In this document: one piece after another, positions 56,871 through 64,000 of the stretch | Layout: every line of letters begins with the position of its first letter | Numbering within the stretch: position 1 is the stretch's first letter | NCBI RefSeq assembly: GCF_002283555.1 | Contig: NZ_MVOI01000007.1 | Location: 1 to 64,000, forward strand | DNA: 64,000 bases | Reading direction: 5' to 3' | Source: Rubrivirga sp. SAORIC476 | GTDB lineage: Bacteria > Bacteroidota > Rhodothermia > Rhodothermales > Rubricoccaceae | Program-made: the position numbers and the translations under genes | Notes under the pieces: model-generated | The model's database searches: none | The model's input: only the letters and a program-made list of their open reading frames with translations | Told to the model about the DNA's origin: nothing

Positions 56871-59279
56871 TCAGGCCCCCTGGACCCCGGTCGGCGAGGC
56901 GGGCTCGTGGGGCCAGACCCAGTCGCGGACCTCGGGCAGGTCCTGTCCGTGCCGGGCGATGTACTGCTCGTGCTCGACGAGCCGGTCGCGCATGGCCTGC
57001 CACACGTGGGGGCCGTGCGGCCCGACGGTCGGCACCCGGTCCACGACGTCCATCACGAGGTGGAAGCGGTCGAGGTCGTTGCGGACGACCATGTCGAACG
57101 GGGTCGTCGTGCTCCCCTCCTCCTTGAAGCCGCGGACGTGGAGGTTCTGGTGGTTCGTCCGGCTGTAGGTGAGCCGGTGGATGAGCCAGGGGTAGCCGTG
57201 GAAGGCGAAGATGACCGGCTTGTCGGTCGTGAAGAGCACGTCGAACTCGCGGTCGCTCAGCCCGTGCGGGTGCTCGCGCTCGGGCTGGAGCCGCATCAGG
57301 TCGACGACGTTGACGACGCGGACGCGGAGCTCCGGGAGGTGCCGGCGGAGGAGGTCCACGGCGGCCAACGTCTCCAGCGTCGGGACGTCGCCGCAGCAGG
57401 CCATCACCACGTCCGGCTCGGCGTCGCGGTCGTTGCTCGCCCACTCCCAGATCCCGATCCCGGCGGCGGTGTGCTTGATGGCCGCGTCGAGGTCGAGGTA
57501 CTGCGGCTCGGGCTGCTTGCCGGCCACGATCACGTTGACGTAGTGGCGGCTCCGGAGGCAGTGGTCGGTGACCGAGAGGAGCGTGTTGGCGTCGGGCGGG
57601 AGGTAGACCCGGACGACCTCGGCCTTCTTGTTGACCACCACGTCGAGGAAGCCGGGGTCCTGGTGGCTGAACCCGTTGTGGTCCTGCCGCCAGACGTGCG
57701 AGGTGAGGAGGTAGTTGAGCGAGGCGAGGGGCCGCCGCCACGGGATGTCGCGCGTCACGTCGAGCCACTTCGCGTGCTGGTTGAACATCGAGTCGACGAT
57801 GTGGATGAAGGCCTCGTAGCACGAGAAGAAGCCGTGGCGGCCGGTGAGGAGGTAGCCCTCGAGCCAGCCCTGGCAGAGCTGCTCGCTCAGGACCTCCATC
57901 ACGCGGCCGTCGGGGGCGAGGTGGGCGTCGCTCTCGAGGACGGGCCCCATCCACGCCCGGTCGGTGACCTCGAAGAGGGCCGTGAGCCTGTTCGAGGCCG
58001 TCTCGTCCGGGCCGACCACGCGGAACGTCTCGGGGTTCATCGCCATCACGTCGCGTAAGAGCCGCCCCATCACGCGCGTCGCCTCGCCCATGACGGCGCC
58101 GGGCGCGGGGACGTCGACGGCGTAGTCGCGCCAGTCGGGCATCCGGAGGTCCTTCAGGAGCAGGCCGCCGTTGGCGTGGGGGTTCGAGCCCATGCGTCGG
58201 TCCCCCTCGGGAGCGAGGGCCGCCAGCTCGGGGGCGAGCCGCCCGTCCTCGTCGAAGAGCTCCTCGGGCCGGTAGCCCCGCATCCAGTCCTCCAGGAGGG
58301 CGAGGTGCTCCGGGTTCTCGGCCAGCCCCGCTAGCGGCACCTGGTGCGAGCGGAACGTGCCCTCGACGGGCACGCCGTCGACCTCGTCCGGCCCGGTCCA
58401 CCCCTTCGGAGAGCGGAGCACGATCATAGGCCAGCGCGGACGCTCAGTGACGCCGTTCTCTCGTGCGTCCTGCTGGATGCGCTGGATCTCGGCGTAGGCT
58501 TGGTCGAGGGCGGCGGCCATCCGCTGGTGCATCGCCTCCGGCTCGTCGCCCTCGACGAAGATCGGGGCGTAGCCGTAGCCCACGAACAGGCTCTCCAGCT
58601 CCTCACGCGGCATCCGCGCCAGCACGGTCGGACCGACGATCTTGTAGCCGTTGAGGTGGAGGACGGGGAGCACGGCCCCGTCGCGGGCCGGGTTGAGGAA
58701 CTTGTTCGAGTGCCAGGACCCGGCGAGCGTCCCCGTCTCGGCCTCCCCGTCGCCGACGACACAGCAGGCGATCAGGTCCGGGTTGTCGAAGACGGCCCCG
58801 AAGGCGTGGGCGAGCGAGTAGCCGAGCTCGCCGCCCTCGTTGATGGAGCCGGGCGTCTCGGGCGAGGTGTGGCTCGGGATGCCGCCGGGGAACGAGAACT
58901 GCCGGAACAGCTTCCGCATCCCCTCGGCGTCCTGCGTGACGTCCGGGTAGTGCTCGGTGTAGCTCCCTTCGAGGTACGTGTTGGCGACGAGGCCGGGGCC
59001 GCCGTGGCCCGGCCCGGTGACGTAGAGCACGCTCGGGCCGTGCTCGCGGATGAGGCGGTTGAGGTGGACGTAGATGAAGTTGAGCCCGGGCGTGGTGCCC
59101 CAGTGGCCGAGCAGACGCGGCTTGACGTGCTCCAGCGTGAGCGGCTCGCGGAGGAGCGGGTTGTCGAGGAGGTAGATCTGTCCGACGGAGAGGTAGTTGG
59201 CCGCGCGCCAGTAGGCGTCGATGCGGCCGACCTCCTCATCGGTGAGGGGGCGTGTGTCCGTCTGTTCATCGGTAGTCAT
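56871..59279 (-). CDS. xfp: Phosphoketolase (Xfp)
   Basis: 802 aa, full length. TPP enzyme: [62 protein letters not shown] (GDG-type motif; in part), VLHLNGYKI, and in the second half [24 protein letters not shown] (in part) and HQDPGFLD. It splits xylulose 5-phosphate or fructose 6-phosphate to acetyl phosphate plus a tetrose or triose phosphate. The neighbouring type II GAPDH would process the triose. A likely carbon-saving bypass to acetyl phosphate. Confidence 0.96.
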   Translation of the reverse strand: MTTDEQTDTRPLTDEEVGRIDAYWRAANYLSVGQIYLLDNPLLREPLTLEHVKPRLLGHWGTTPGLNFIYVHLNRLIREHGPSVLYVTGPGHGGPGLVANTYLEGSYTEHYPDVTQDAEGMRKLFRQFSFPGGIPSHTSPETPGSINEGGELGYSLAHAFGAVFDNPDLIACCVVGDGEAETGTLAGSWHSNKFLNPARDGAVLPVLHLNGYKIVGPTVLARMPREELESLFVGYGYAPIFVEGDEPEAMHQRMAAALDQAYAEIQRIQQDARENGVTERPRWPMIVLRSPKGWTGPDEVDGVPVEGTFRSHQVPLAGLAENPEHLALLEDWMRGYRPEELFDEDGRLAPELAALAPEGDRRMGSNPHANGGLLLKDLRMPDWRDYAVDVPAPGAVMGEATRVMGRLLRDVMAMNPETFRVVGPDETASNRLTALFEVTDRAWMGPVLESDAHLAPDGRVMEVLSEQLCQGWLEGYLLTGRHGFFSCYEAFIHIVDSMFNQHAKWLDVTRDIPWRRPLASLNYLLTSHVWRQDHNGFSHQDPGFLDVVVNKKAEVVRVYLPPDANTLLSVTDHCLRSRHYVNVIVAGKQPEPQYLDLDAAIKHTAAGIGIWEWASNDRDAEPDVVMACCGDVPTLETLAAVDLLRRHLPELRVRVVNVVDLMRLQPEREHPHGLSDREFDVLFTTDKPVIFAFHGYPWLIHRLTYSRTNHQNLHVRGFKEEGSTTTPFDMVVRNDLDRFHLVMDVVDRVPTVGPHGPHVWQAMRDRLVEHEQYIARHGQDLPEVRDWVWPHEPASPTGVQGA

Positions 59280-59345
59280 GGTGGATTGAGTCTTGGGGAG
59301 AATCTGTTTCGGTACCGTTCGGCGTGGCCGGAAGGAGTGGCGGGG

Positions 59346-60359
59346 TCAGGCGTCGGCGACCTCCTCCCTGAGTGGGGCGGCGCGTTCCCCTCCCGAACCG
59401 GGAGCGGGCCCTTCGAGGGCCGGTCCTCGGCGCGTCGTCACGGCGAGGCCGACGAGTCCGGCGACGACGAACAGGACCGAGATGATCTGCGACTGCGGCA
59501 GCCCGAAGGCCGCCTCGGGGTTGACGCGGATCTCCTCGATCAGGAAGCGCTCGGCCCCTGCGAACACGGCGTAGAGCGAGAAGAGCCAGCCGGCCTTGAA
59601 CGGGTGTTTCCGAAGGAGCCACAGGACGCCCGCGAGAGCCGCCGCCATCGCGAACTCGTAGAGCATCGTCGGGTAGACGCCGTCGGGGGCGGCGAGCGCG
59701 CACTCGGCCCCCCGGACCTGCGCGTTGAAGGCGACGGGGTCCACGGCCGTCCGCCCCGGACCGACGACGTTGCGGGGGAACGTCTCGCTCCAGAGGAAGC
59801 CGGGGATCCACGAGGGCTTGTCGGCGAGCGACGAGCAGACGCCCCAGTCGCCGTCGCCGGCGAGGTAGCACCCGACGCGGCCGATCCCGTAGCCAAGCAG
59901 CAGGCCCGGCGCGGCGGCGTCGGCGAGGCGGGGTACGCGGACGCCCTTGCGGTAGGCGTACACCGCGACGACGACCGTCGCCACGACGAGGCCGCCGTAG
60001 AACGTCAGCCCCGAGGTCGAGAACACCATCCCGGCCGGGTCCTGCACGAACTCGTCCCAGTAGTCGACGACGTGGAACAGCTTGGCCCCGAGGATGCCGA
60101 AGCCGCCCGCGAGCAGCATCAGGGTCCAGACGAGCGCCGAGGGGCTCTGCGCCGTCGTCCGGGTGCGACCCTTCTCGTCCTTTCCCGAAACGCGGACCGC
60201 GCCGACGAGGCCGATGCGGTACATCCGGTCGAGCTCCTTCCGCGTCATCCACGCCGCCGTGAGGAGGGCGAGGGCGACCATCAGCCCGAACGAGTAGAGC
60301 GGGAGCTCGAGGTCGACCCCGAGGAGGTCGTGGAAGAGGTCGCTGAGGCGGGGGTACAT
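59346..60359 (-). CDS. lgt: Lgt-like prolipoprotein diacylglyceryl transferase paralogue
   Basis: 337 aa with seven membrane segments. The signature LGYGIGRVGCYLAGDGDWG resembles the conserved 'GRxGNFxNxE' block but with Cys-Tyr and no Asn, and the catalytic-type Arg is kept. Other blocks are GLTFYGGLVVATVVVAVYAYRKG and ERFLIEEIRVNPEAAFGLPQSQIISV (in part, as in Lgt). The conserved His of the YGG region is not seen. It may act on lipoproteins or a different lipid substrate. A dedicated Lgt for the operon's lipoproteins is one option. Confidence 0.75.
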   Translation of the reverse strand: MYPRLSDLFHDLLGVDLELPLYSFGLMVALALLTAAWMTRKELDRMYRIGLVGAVRVSGKDEKGRTRTTAQSPSALVWTLMLLAGGFGILGAKLFHVVDYWDEFVQDPAGMVFSTSGLTFYGGLVVATVVVAVYAYRKGVRVPRLADAAAPGLLLGYGIGRVGCYLAGDGDWGVCSSLADKPSWIPGFLWSETFPRNVVGPGRTAVDPVAFNAQVRGAECALAAPDGVYPTMLYEFAMAAALAGVLWLLRKHPFKAGWLFSLYAVFAGAERFLIEEIRVNPEAAFGLPQSQIISVLFVVAGLVGLAVTTRRGPALEGPAPGSGGERAAPLREEVADA

Positions 60360-60398
60360 GTCAGGGGCCGGTGCGGAGTCGGTCTGAAGGGGGTGTGG

Positions 60399-60551
60399 CT
60401 AGGCTCCGGGGCCGCGCCGGTCGTCGCGCTCGTCGGGCGGGGCGTTCGACGCCCGACGGCCCTGCCACCACGGCAGGACGTAGAGCACGAACACGACGAG
60501 GAGGATGAGGCCGCCGAGCCAGATGGCGAGACCGTAGGGGACGTCGTGCAT
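60399..60551 (-). CDS. Small single-pass membrane protein
   Basis: 50 aa from ATG 60551: MHDVPYGLAIWLGGLILLVVFVLYVLPWWQG, then a charged tail. One helix in the inner membrane, tail cytosolic by the positive-inside rule. Function unknown; placed between the cold-shock-like and Lgt-like genes. The longer reading frame to 60602 is not preferred. Confidence 0.55.
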   Translation of the reverse strand: MHDVPYGLAIWLGGLILLVVFVLYVLPWWQGRRASNAPPDERDDRRGPGA

Positions 60552-60570
60552 GAGAATGGGGGTCGGAGGT

Positions 60571-60861
60571 TTAGGCTTCGGGATCGCCGGGGCGGACGGC
60601 ACCGCCTTCGTTCTCCCACCGCTGCACGGCGGGGAGCAGGGTCAGGTCGGTCGCGGTGCGCTCGCCGTCGCCCTCGCGCACCCGGAACCGGACGCGGTCC
60701 CCGGTCGCCAGCGTGTCGATGCCGCACGCGCGGAGCGCGCCGGAGCGGACGGAGCACGGCGGCGCGCCGTCGTCGGAGGAGATGAGCCCGACCCCGCGCT
60801 GGGGGTCGAACCACTCGATGGTGCCCGTCGTGTGGGTGGCTGGCTCTTCGGTCGTAGGCAT
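60571..60861 (-). CDS. Cold-shock-domain-like protein
   Basis: 96 aa. TGTIEWFDPQRGVGLISSDDG corresponds to RNP1 of the cold-shock fold ('GxVKWFNxxKGFGFI'), with the aromatic Phe changed to Val and Leu. RVRFRVREGDGERTATDLTLL is the closing strand. The RNA-binding aromatics are partly lost, so nucleic-acid binding may be weakened or altered. First gene of a set with Lgt-like and small membrane genes. Confidence 0.75.
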   Translation of the reverse strand: MPTTEEPATHTTGTIEWFDPQRGVGLISSDDGAPPCSVRSGALRACGIDTLATGDRVRFRVREGDGERTATDLTLLPAVQRWENEGGAVRPGDPEA

Positions 60862-61052
60862 CGGTTTTCTCAGGCTGTGTGTGGACCGCGCGGCGGCGGG
60901 GATAGCGGCCCCTCCCCTACCGGGTGCGGGGCCGCCGTGGACGGGGCTGACGGCCCGGCGGCGAGCGATCCGTGGTGGACGTTCATCATGCGCTGGCAGT
61001 CCTCATATTCGATTGCGTCATCGTGGTGGTCTCAACCGTCCGCCCGAGTCCG

Positions 61053-62366
61053 TCACAGCCAGCGCCGAGCGGTCCGGCCGACCAGTTCAGCGATCATCCC
61101 GCCCCATGGCCGTCTCGACCAGCCGGGAGCGGTGAGCTCCACCGCATCGCCCAGGTCGGTCCGGAACTGTTCTTCGAGTGCCGTGCATAGCCCCCGGTTT
61201 GCGGAGAAGAGGTTGAGCTCGTAGTTGACGAAGAAGCTGCGGTAGTCCAGGTTCGCCGTGCCTACCGTCGCCGCCACCCCGTCGACGACGGCGGTCTTGG
61301 CGTGGAGCACCCGTGGCTGGTACTCGAAGACCCGAATGCCCGCCGAGAGCAGCGTCCCGTAGGTGGCCCGCGCTGCCCAGCGCGCGACCGGGACGTCGCT
61401 CTTCCCGGGGAGCAACAGGCGCACGTCCACGCCGCGCTGGGCGGCCCGCACGAGCTCGTTCTGAGTGCGGCGGTCCGGCACGAAGTAGGGGGTCGTGACG
61501 AAGAGGCGCCGCTCGGCGCTCTGGAGGAGCCGGTCGTACAGGCAGTGGACCTGATGCCGGCAGATGCGGGAATGGTTGGGGATGAGCGCGTCTCCGTCCT
61601 GAGTGCCCGTCGGGGCTGCGCCCCCGCGCTCGCCCGCCCAGAACGCCTCGGACAACTCCGACGCGCGCGTGGCCAGAGCGCCGTGCAGCCGAACGTGGGT
61701 GTCCCGCCAGCGCCTCGGCCCGAACGCCGACCGCGAGCTCTCTCGGTGGAGGTTGAAGCCGCCCACGTACGCCTCGCGGCCGTCGACGACGAGGAGCTTG
61801 CGGTGGTTGCGCCGGTAGAACCGGGAGGGCTGGCGCCAGCTCCACCGGTGGAAGCGGCGGACCACCACGCCCTGTCGCCGCAAGTAGCGCTCGAGGCCGC
61901 GCGAGAACGAACCCATCGAGCCCGCCGCGTCCACCATCAGGCGCACTCGGAGGCCCGCGCGGGCTCGATCGGCGAGGGCCGCGCCGACGCGCCAGCCCAC
62001 CTCGTCGGCGGCGTAGATGTAGGTCTCCACGTCTACGCTCCGCCGGGCCCCTCGGATGGACGCGACCATGGCGTCGTACAGGTCGTCGCCCTCGGTAAAG
62101 AGCACGTAGTCGCTCGTGCCGCCCGTCGGCCAGGGCACACACTCGACCCCGGGGTGCCTCCCGCGCCGGGGCTCGGTATCGGTCGCCGCGCTCCGTGCGG
62201 TCGTGGCCCCGCTGCGAGCGAGACGTGGCGCCCTCGCGTCGCCTTTGGGCGCGATGACCGCTGCCGACGGGGCGCGCATGCCATCGGCCGGCCGGTTGGA
62301 AGAAGCAGGCGGGGTCTGCATGAGGGCGCCTCGTGGAGGGCTGGCGGTGTCGGAGAGTGTCCTCAT
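61053..62366 (-). CDS. clsB: Phospholipase D-type cardiolipin synthase
   Basis: 437 aa from ATG 62366, overlapping the MFS stop by four bases. Two HKD motifs are present: HRKLLVVDGREAYVGGFN and HAKTAVVDGVAATVGTANLD. Other blocks include VFEYQPRVLHAKTAVVDG and FVNYELNLF. The N-terminal 80 residues are low complexity and may be disordered. Such enzymes condense phosphatidylglycerol or other lipids at the inner membrane. It may serve membrane lipid remodelling; a transphosphatidylase on other substrates is possible. Confidence 0.88.
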   Translation of the reverse strand: MRTLSDTASPPRGALMQTPPASSNRPADGMRAPSAAVIAPKGDARAPRLARSGATTARSAATDTEPRRGRHPGVECVPWPTGGTSDYVLFTEGDDLYDAMVASIRGARRSVDVETYIYAADEVGWRVGAALADRARAGLRVRLMVDAAGSMGSFSRGLERYLRRQGVVVRRFHRWSWRQPSRFYRRNHRKLLVVDGREAYVGGFNLHRESSRSAFGPRRWRDTHVRLHGALATRASELSEAFWAGERGGAAPTGTQDGDALIPNHSRICRHQVHCLYDRLLQSAERRLFVTTPYFVPDRRTQNELVRAAQRGVDVRLLLPGKSDVPVARWAARATYGTLLSAGIRVFEYQPRVLHAKTAVVDGVAATVGTANLDYRSFFVNYELNLFSANRGLCTALEEQFRTDLGDAVELTAPGWSRRPWGGMIAELVGRTARRWL

Positions 62367-63634
62367 GAGCCGTCGTGCGGGGTGTCGAGACACACGGGAA
62401 GGGGCGCGGCTCCTAGGGTGTGGCTCAGACCTACGGTCCCGGCGGCGACGGCCAGGGCGACCCCGCCGGCAGCGAGGAAGGGCAGGTCCACCTGCCAGGC
62501 GAAGAGGAGGCTCCCCACGAGCGGGCCGAGGATCTGCCCCAGACCGCTGGCGGTGCCCAGCAGCCCGAGCCCGGTGCCCGCCTGCGAGCCGCTGCGGTCG
62601 GCGGCGAGCGTGAGGAGGTTCGGTGTGACGAAGGCGACGCCGAGCGCCAGCAGGCTCACGGCCGCGAGCACGGCCGGGACGCGAGTGAGGGCGGGCAGCA
62701 GGAGCAACCCCGTTCCGAGCATCGCGAAGCCCAGCGCGACCTGGACCCGGACCCGGACCCGGCCGCTCAGCCATCCGACGGCCCCGCCCTGGAACACGGC
62801 CATCACCCCCCCGCACAGCGCGAAGGCGAGGCCGATCTCTCGTAGCCCGAAGCCGAGCACGCGGTCGGCGTAGAGCGCGAAGACGGCCTCGAAGAGCGTG
62901 AGCGCGGCCTGGGCGACGAGCACGAGGGCGAGCACACCACCGAGCCGTCGGGCCAACAGTCCCCACCGCACCGGCACGCGGGCTACCTCTTCCGGCGCGG
63001 CGGCGCGCCTCGACGCCGGGAGCGACTGGCCTGGGAGGTAGCGGACCACCAGCGGTACCGCGGCCAGCGTCAGGCCCGCCGCCACGAAGAAGGGGACCGA
63101 GAACCCGTCGAAGACGAGGTGCCCCGGCGTGAGGGTCACGTGCCACGCGTCCCGCGCCAGGAGACCGCCGAGCGCGGGTCCAGCCACGAAGCCGAGGCTG
63201 ACGGCCGTCCCCAGCCACGCCATCGCCCGGCCCCGCTCCCCCTCCGGGACCGCGTCGGCGACGGCCGCGGTGGCGGCCACGACGAGCGCCGCCGCGAACG
63301 CGCCGCCGGCCAGGCGCGCCCCGTAGAGGAGCGGTAGCGAGGTCCCCAGCCCGAAGGCCACCTGCGAGAAGGCGACGCCGACGAGACCGAGCACCACGAG
63401 CGCCTTCCGACCGTGCCGGTCCGACCACCCTCCCCACAGCGGGGCCAGCACCAGCTGCGTCAGCGCGTAGGCACTCGTGAGCGCCCCCACGTGCAGGGCG
63501 ACCCGCTCTGGCGTCGCCGCCCGCCCGAGCGCGAGCCGCTCGACGAACGCCGGTAGCACCGGGAGCGTGAGGCCGAATCCGATCATGGCGAGGAAGAGGG
63601 CGAGGAAGAGGAGGAGCAGGGGGCGCGGCATCAC
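62363..63634 (-). CDS. MFS transporter (TetA-like, drug/H+ antiporter)
   Basis: 423 aa with twelve predicted membrane segments. N-terminal LLLLFLALFLAMIGFGLTLPVLP, then the motif A block GGWSDRHGRKALVVLGLVG (TM2-TM3), the antiporter-type GGAFAAALVVAATAAVADAV and a less conserved second half. This fits DHA1-type MFS exporters such as TetA/multidrug pumps. The substrate is unknown. Overlap with the PLD gene implies co-transcription. Confidence 0.88.
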   Translation of the reverse strand: MMPRPLLLLFLALFLAMIGFGLTLPVLPAFVERLALGRAATPERVALHVGALTSAYALTQLVLAPLWGGWSDRHGRKALVVLGLVGVAFSQVAFGLGTSLPLLYGARLAGGAFAAALVVAATAAVADAVPEGERGRAMAWLGTAVSLGFVAGPALGGLLARDAWHVTLTPGHLVFDGFSVPFFVAAGLTLAAVPLVVRYLPGQSLPASRRAAAPEEVARVPVRWGLLARRLGGVLALVLVAQAALTLFEAVFALYADRVLGFGLREIGLAFALCGGVMAVFQGGAVGWLSGRVRVRVQVALGFAMLGTGLLLLPALTRVPAVLAAVSLLALGVAFVTPNLLTLAADRSGSQAGTGLGLLGTASGLGQILGPLVGSLLFAWQVDLPFLAAGGVALAVAAGTVGLSHTLGAAPLPVCLDTPHDGS

Positions 63635-63638
63635 GGAG

Positions 63639-64000
63639 CTACCGCGGCGGACCGTGGAGGCCGTTCGAGGTCGGTTTGGTGGGGCCGATCACCACCGAGC
63701 TTGCGCCACGCTCGACCGTCCCCGGCGGCATCGCGGCCGAGGCCCCTGGCCCCGCCCACGTCGCGTCGATCGCGCGGGCCTCTTCCCGTTCGAGGCAGGT
63801 CGTCTCGACCTGGACCGTGGAGAAGTACACGTCGAAGTCGTCCCGGAGCAGCGCGAAGACGTGGCGCTGGAGCGCCTGCGCGTCGGTGCCCTCGTCGACG
63901 AGGACGTGGAGTGAGACGACGTCTTTGCCGGTCGTGAGCGCCCAGGCGTGGAGGTGGTGCGCCTCGCGCACGCCCGGCAGCGCCTCGACGGCGTCCTTCA
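63639..64000 (-). CDS. Cation diffusion facilitator (CDF) transporter, C-terminal part
   Basis: Partial; the N-terminus lies past the window end. The visible part reads REAHHLHAWALTTGKDVVSLHVLVDEGTDAQALQRHVFALLRDDFDVYFSTVQVE (in part), which is the cytosolic C-terminal ferredoxin-like domain of CDF proteins with its conserved HHLHxW. These proteins export Zn(II), Co(II) or Cd(II) by proton antiport. It completes the metal-handling set of the region. Confidence 0.85.
   Translation of the reverse strand, partial: KDAVEALPGVREAHHLHAWALTTGKDVVSLHVLVDEGTDAQALQRHVFALLRDDFDVYFSTVQVETTCLEREEARAIDATWAGPGASAAMPPGTVERGASSVVIGPTKPTSNGLHGPPR

Noticed and set aside
53854-58401. 1515-aa minus-strand frame
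   Set aside because: Only the last 560 codons (ABC1 kinase) are real; the rest is the Arg/Pro-rich shadow of the glucoamylase and phosphoketolase genes.

Overview
The window is about 64 kb of GC-rich DNA. It carries its own iteron origin and Rep_3 initiator, so it reads as part of a plasmid or megaplasmid rather than core chromosome. There are no rRNA or tRNA genes. High GC, scarce Shine-Dalgarno sequences and the mix of families (plasmid-type DUF6166, strawberry-notch helicase, RadC, Csp copper proteins, an Xfp/type II GAPDH cluster) suggest a marine Rhodothermia-like member of the Bacteroidota (Rubricoccaceae/Rubrivirga type). This placement is inferred from gene content only, without any search.

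Layout. (1) 1-5 kb: replication module. It has an AT-rich stretch, ten 22-bp iterons, rep, an overlapping Xre/MbcA/ParS-type antitoxin gene without a RES toxin, small genes and a RelE/ParE-type toxin-antitoxin pair. A dif-like site sits just before a tyrosine recombinase (5.0-6.25 kb). (2) 6.3-20.6 kb, minus strand: defence island. It holds an Mrr-nuclease/nSTAND NTPase fusion, an AbiE-type type IV toxin-antitoxin pair, an eight-gene sigma-factor-led cluster, and the two ends of a type IIG restriction enzyme. (3) 20.7-33.4 kb: plasmid accessory genes, mostly minus strand, with a GC-rich hairpin in every gap. radC is interrupted by a group II intron whose exact excision restores the conserved RadC C-terminus. 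A strawberry-notch-like helicase leads the run. (4) 33.6-50 kb: a metal island with a CusABC-like RND efflux system, cupredoxin lipoprotein, CopA ATPase, a CorE-like sigma factor fused to a heavy-metal-associated domain, DUF305, a His-rich membrane protein and a Csp copper-storage protein. A shared CCTTAAA-N6-TCAGGT element occurs at three gene starts. (5) 50-64 kb, minus strand: two ABC1 kinases, ferredoxin, type II GAPDH, glucoamylase-like protein, phosphoketolase, Lgt paralogue, cold-shock-like protein, PLD synthase, MFS transporter and a CDF transporter cut by the window edge.

The most interesting system is the 10.6-19.8 kb cluster. In transcription order it encodes a dedicated sigma factor; a small partner protein; an ImmA/IrrE peptidase-UvrD helicase-PD-(D/E)XK nuclease fusion; a protein with two YegP (DUF1508) repeats, a multiubiquitin-type domain and an E2 domain; a JAMM peptidase-E1 fusion; a DUF6527 metal-binding protein; a YdjM-like membrane protein; and an unknown protein. 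The E2 domain has no cysteine and the E1 has none after its GCVDS motif, which points to serine-based (oxyester) rather than thioester chemistry. A 33-bp element lies upstream of both the sigma gene and the conjugation genes, which ties the two halves into one regulon. Parts of this resemble known bacterial ubiquitin-like operons. The full combination of sigma switch, peptidase-helicase-nuclease and YegP-Ub-E2 fusion is, as far as I can tell without a search, not described.
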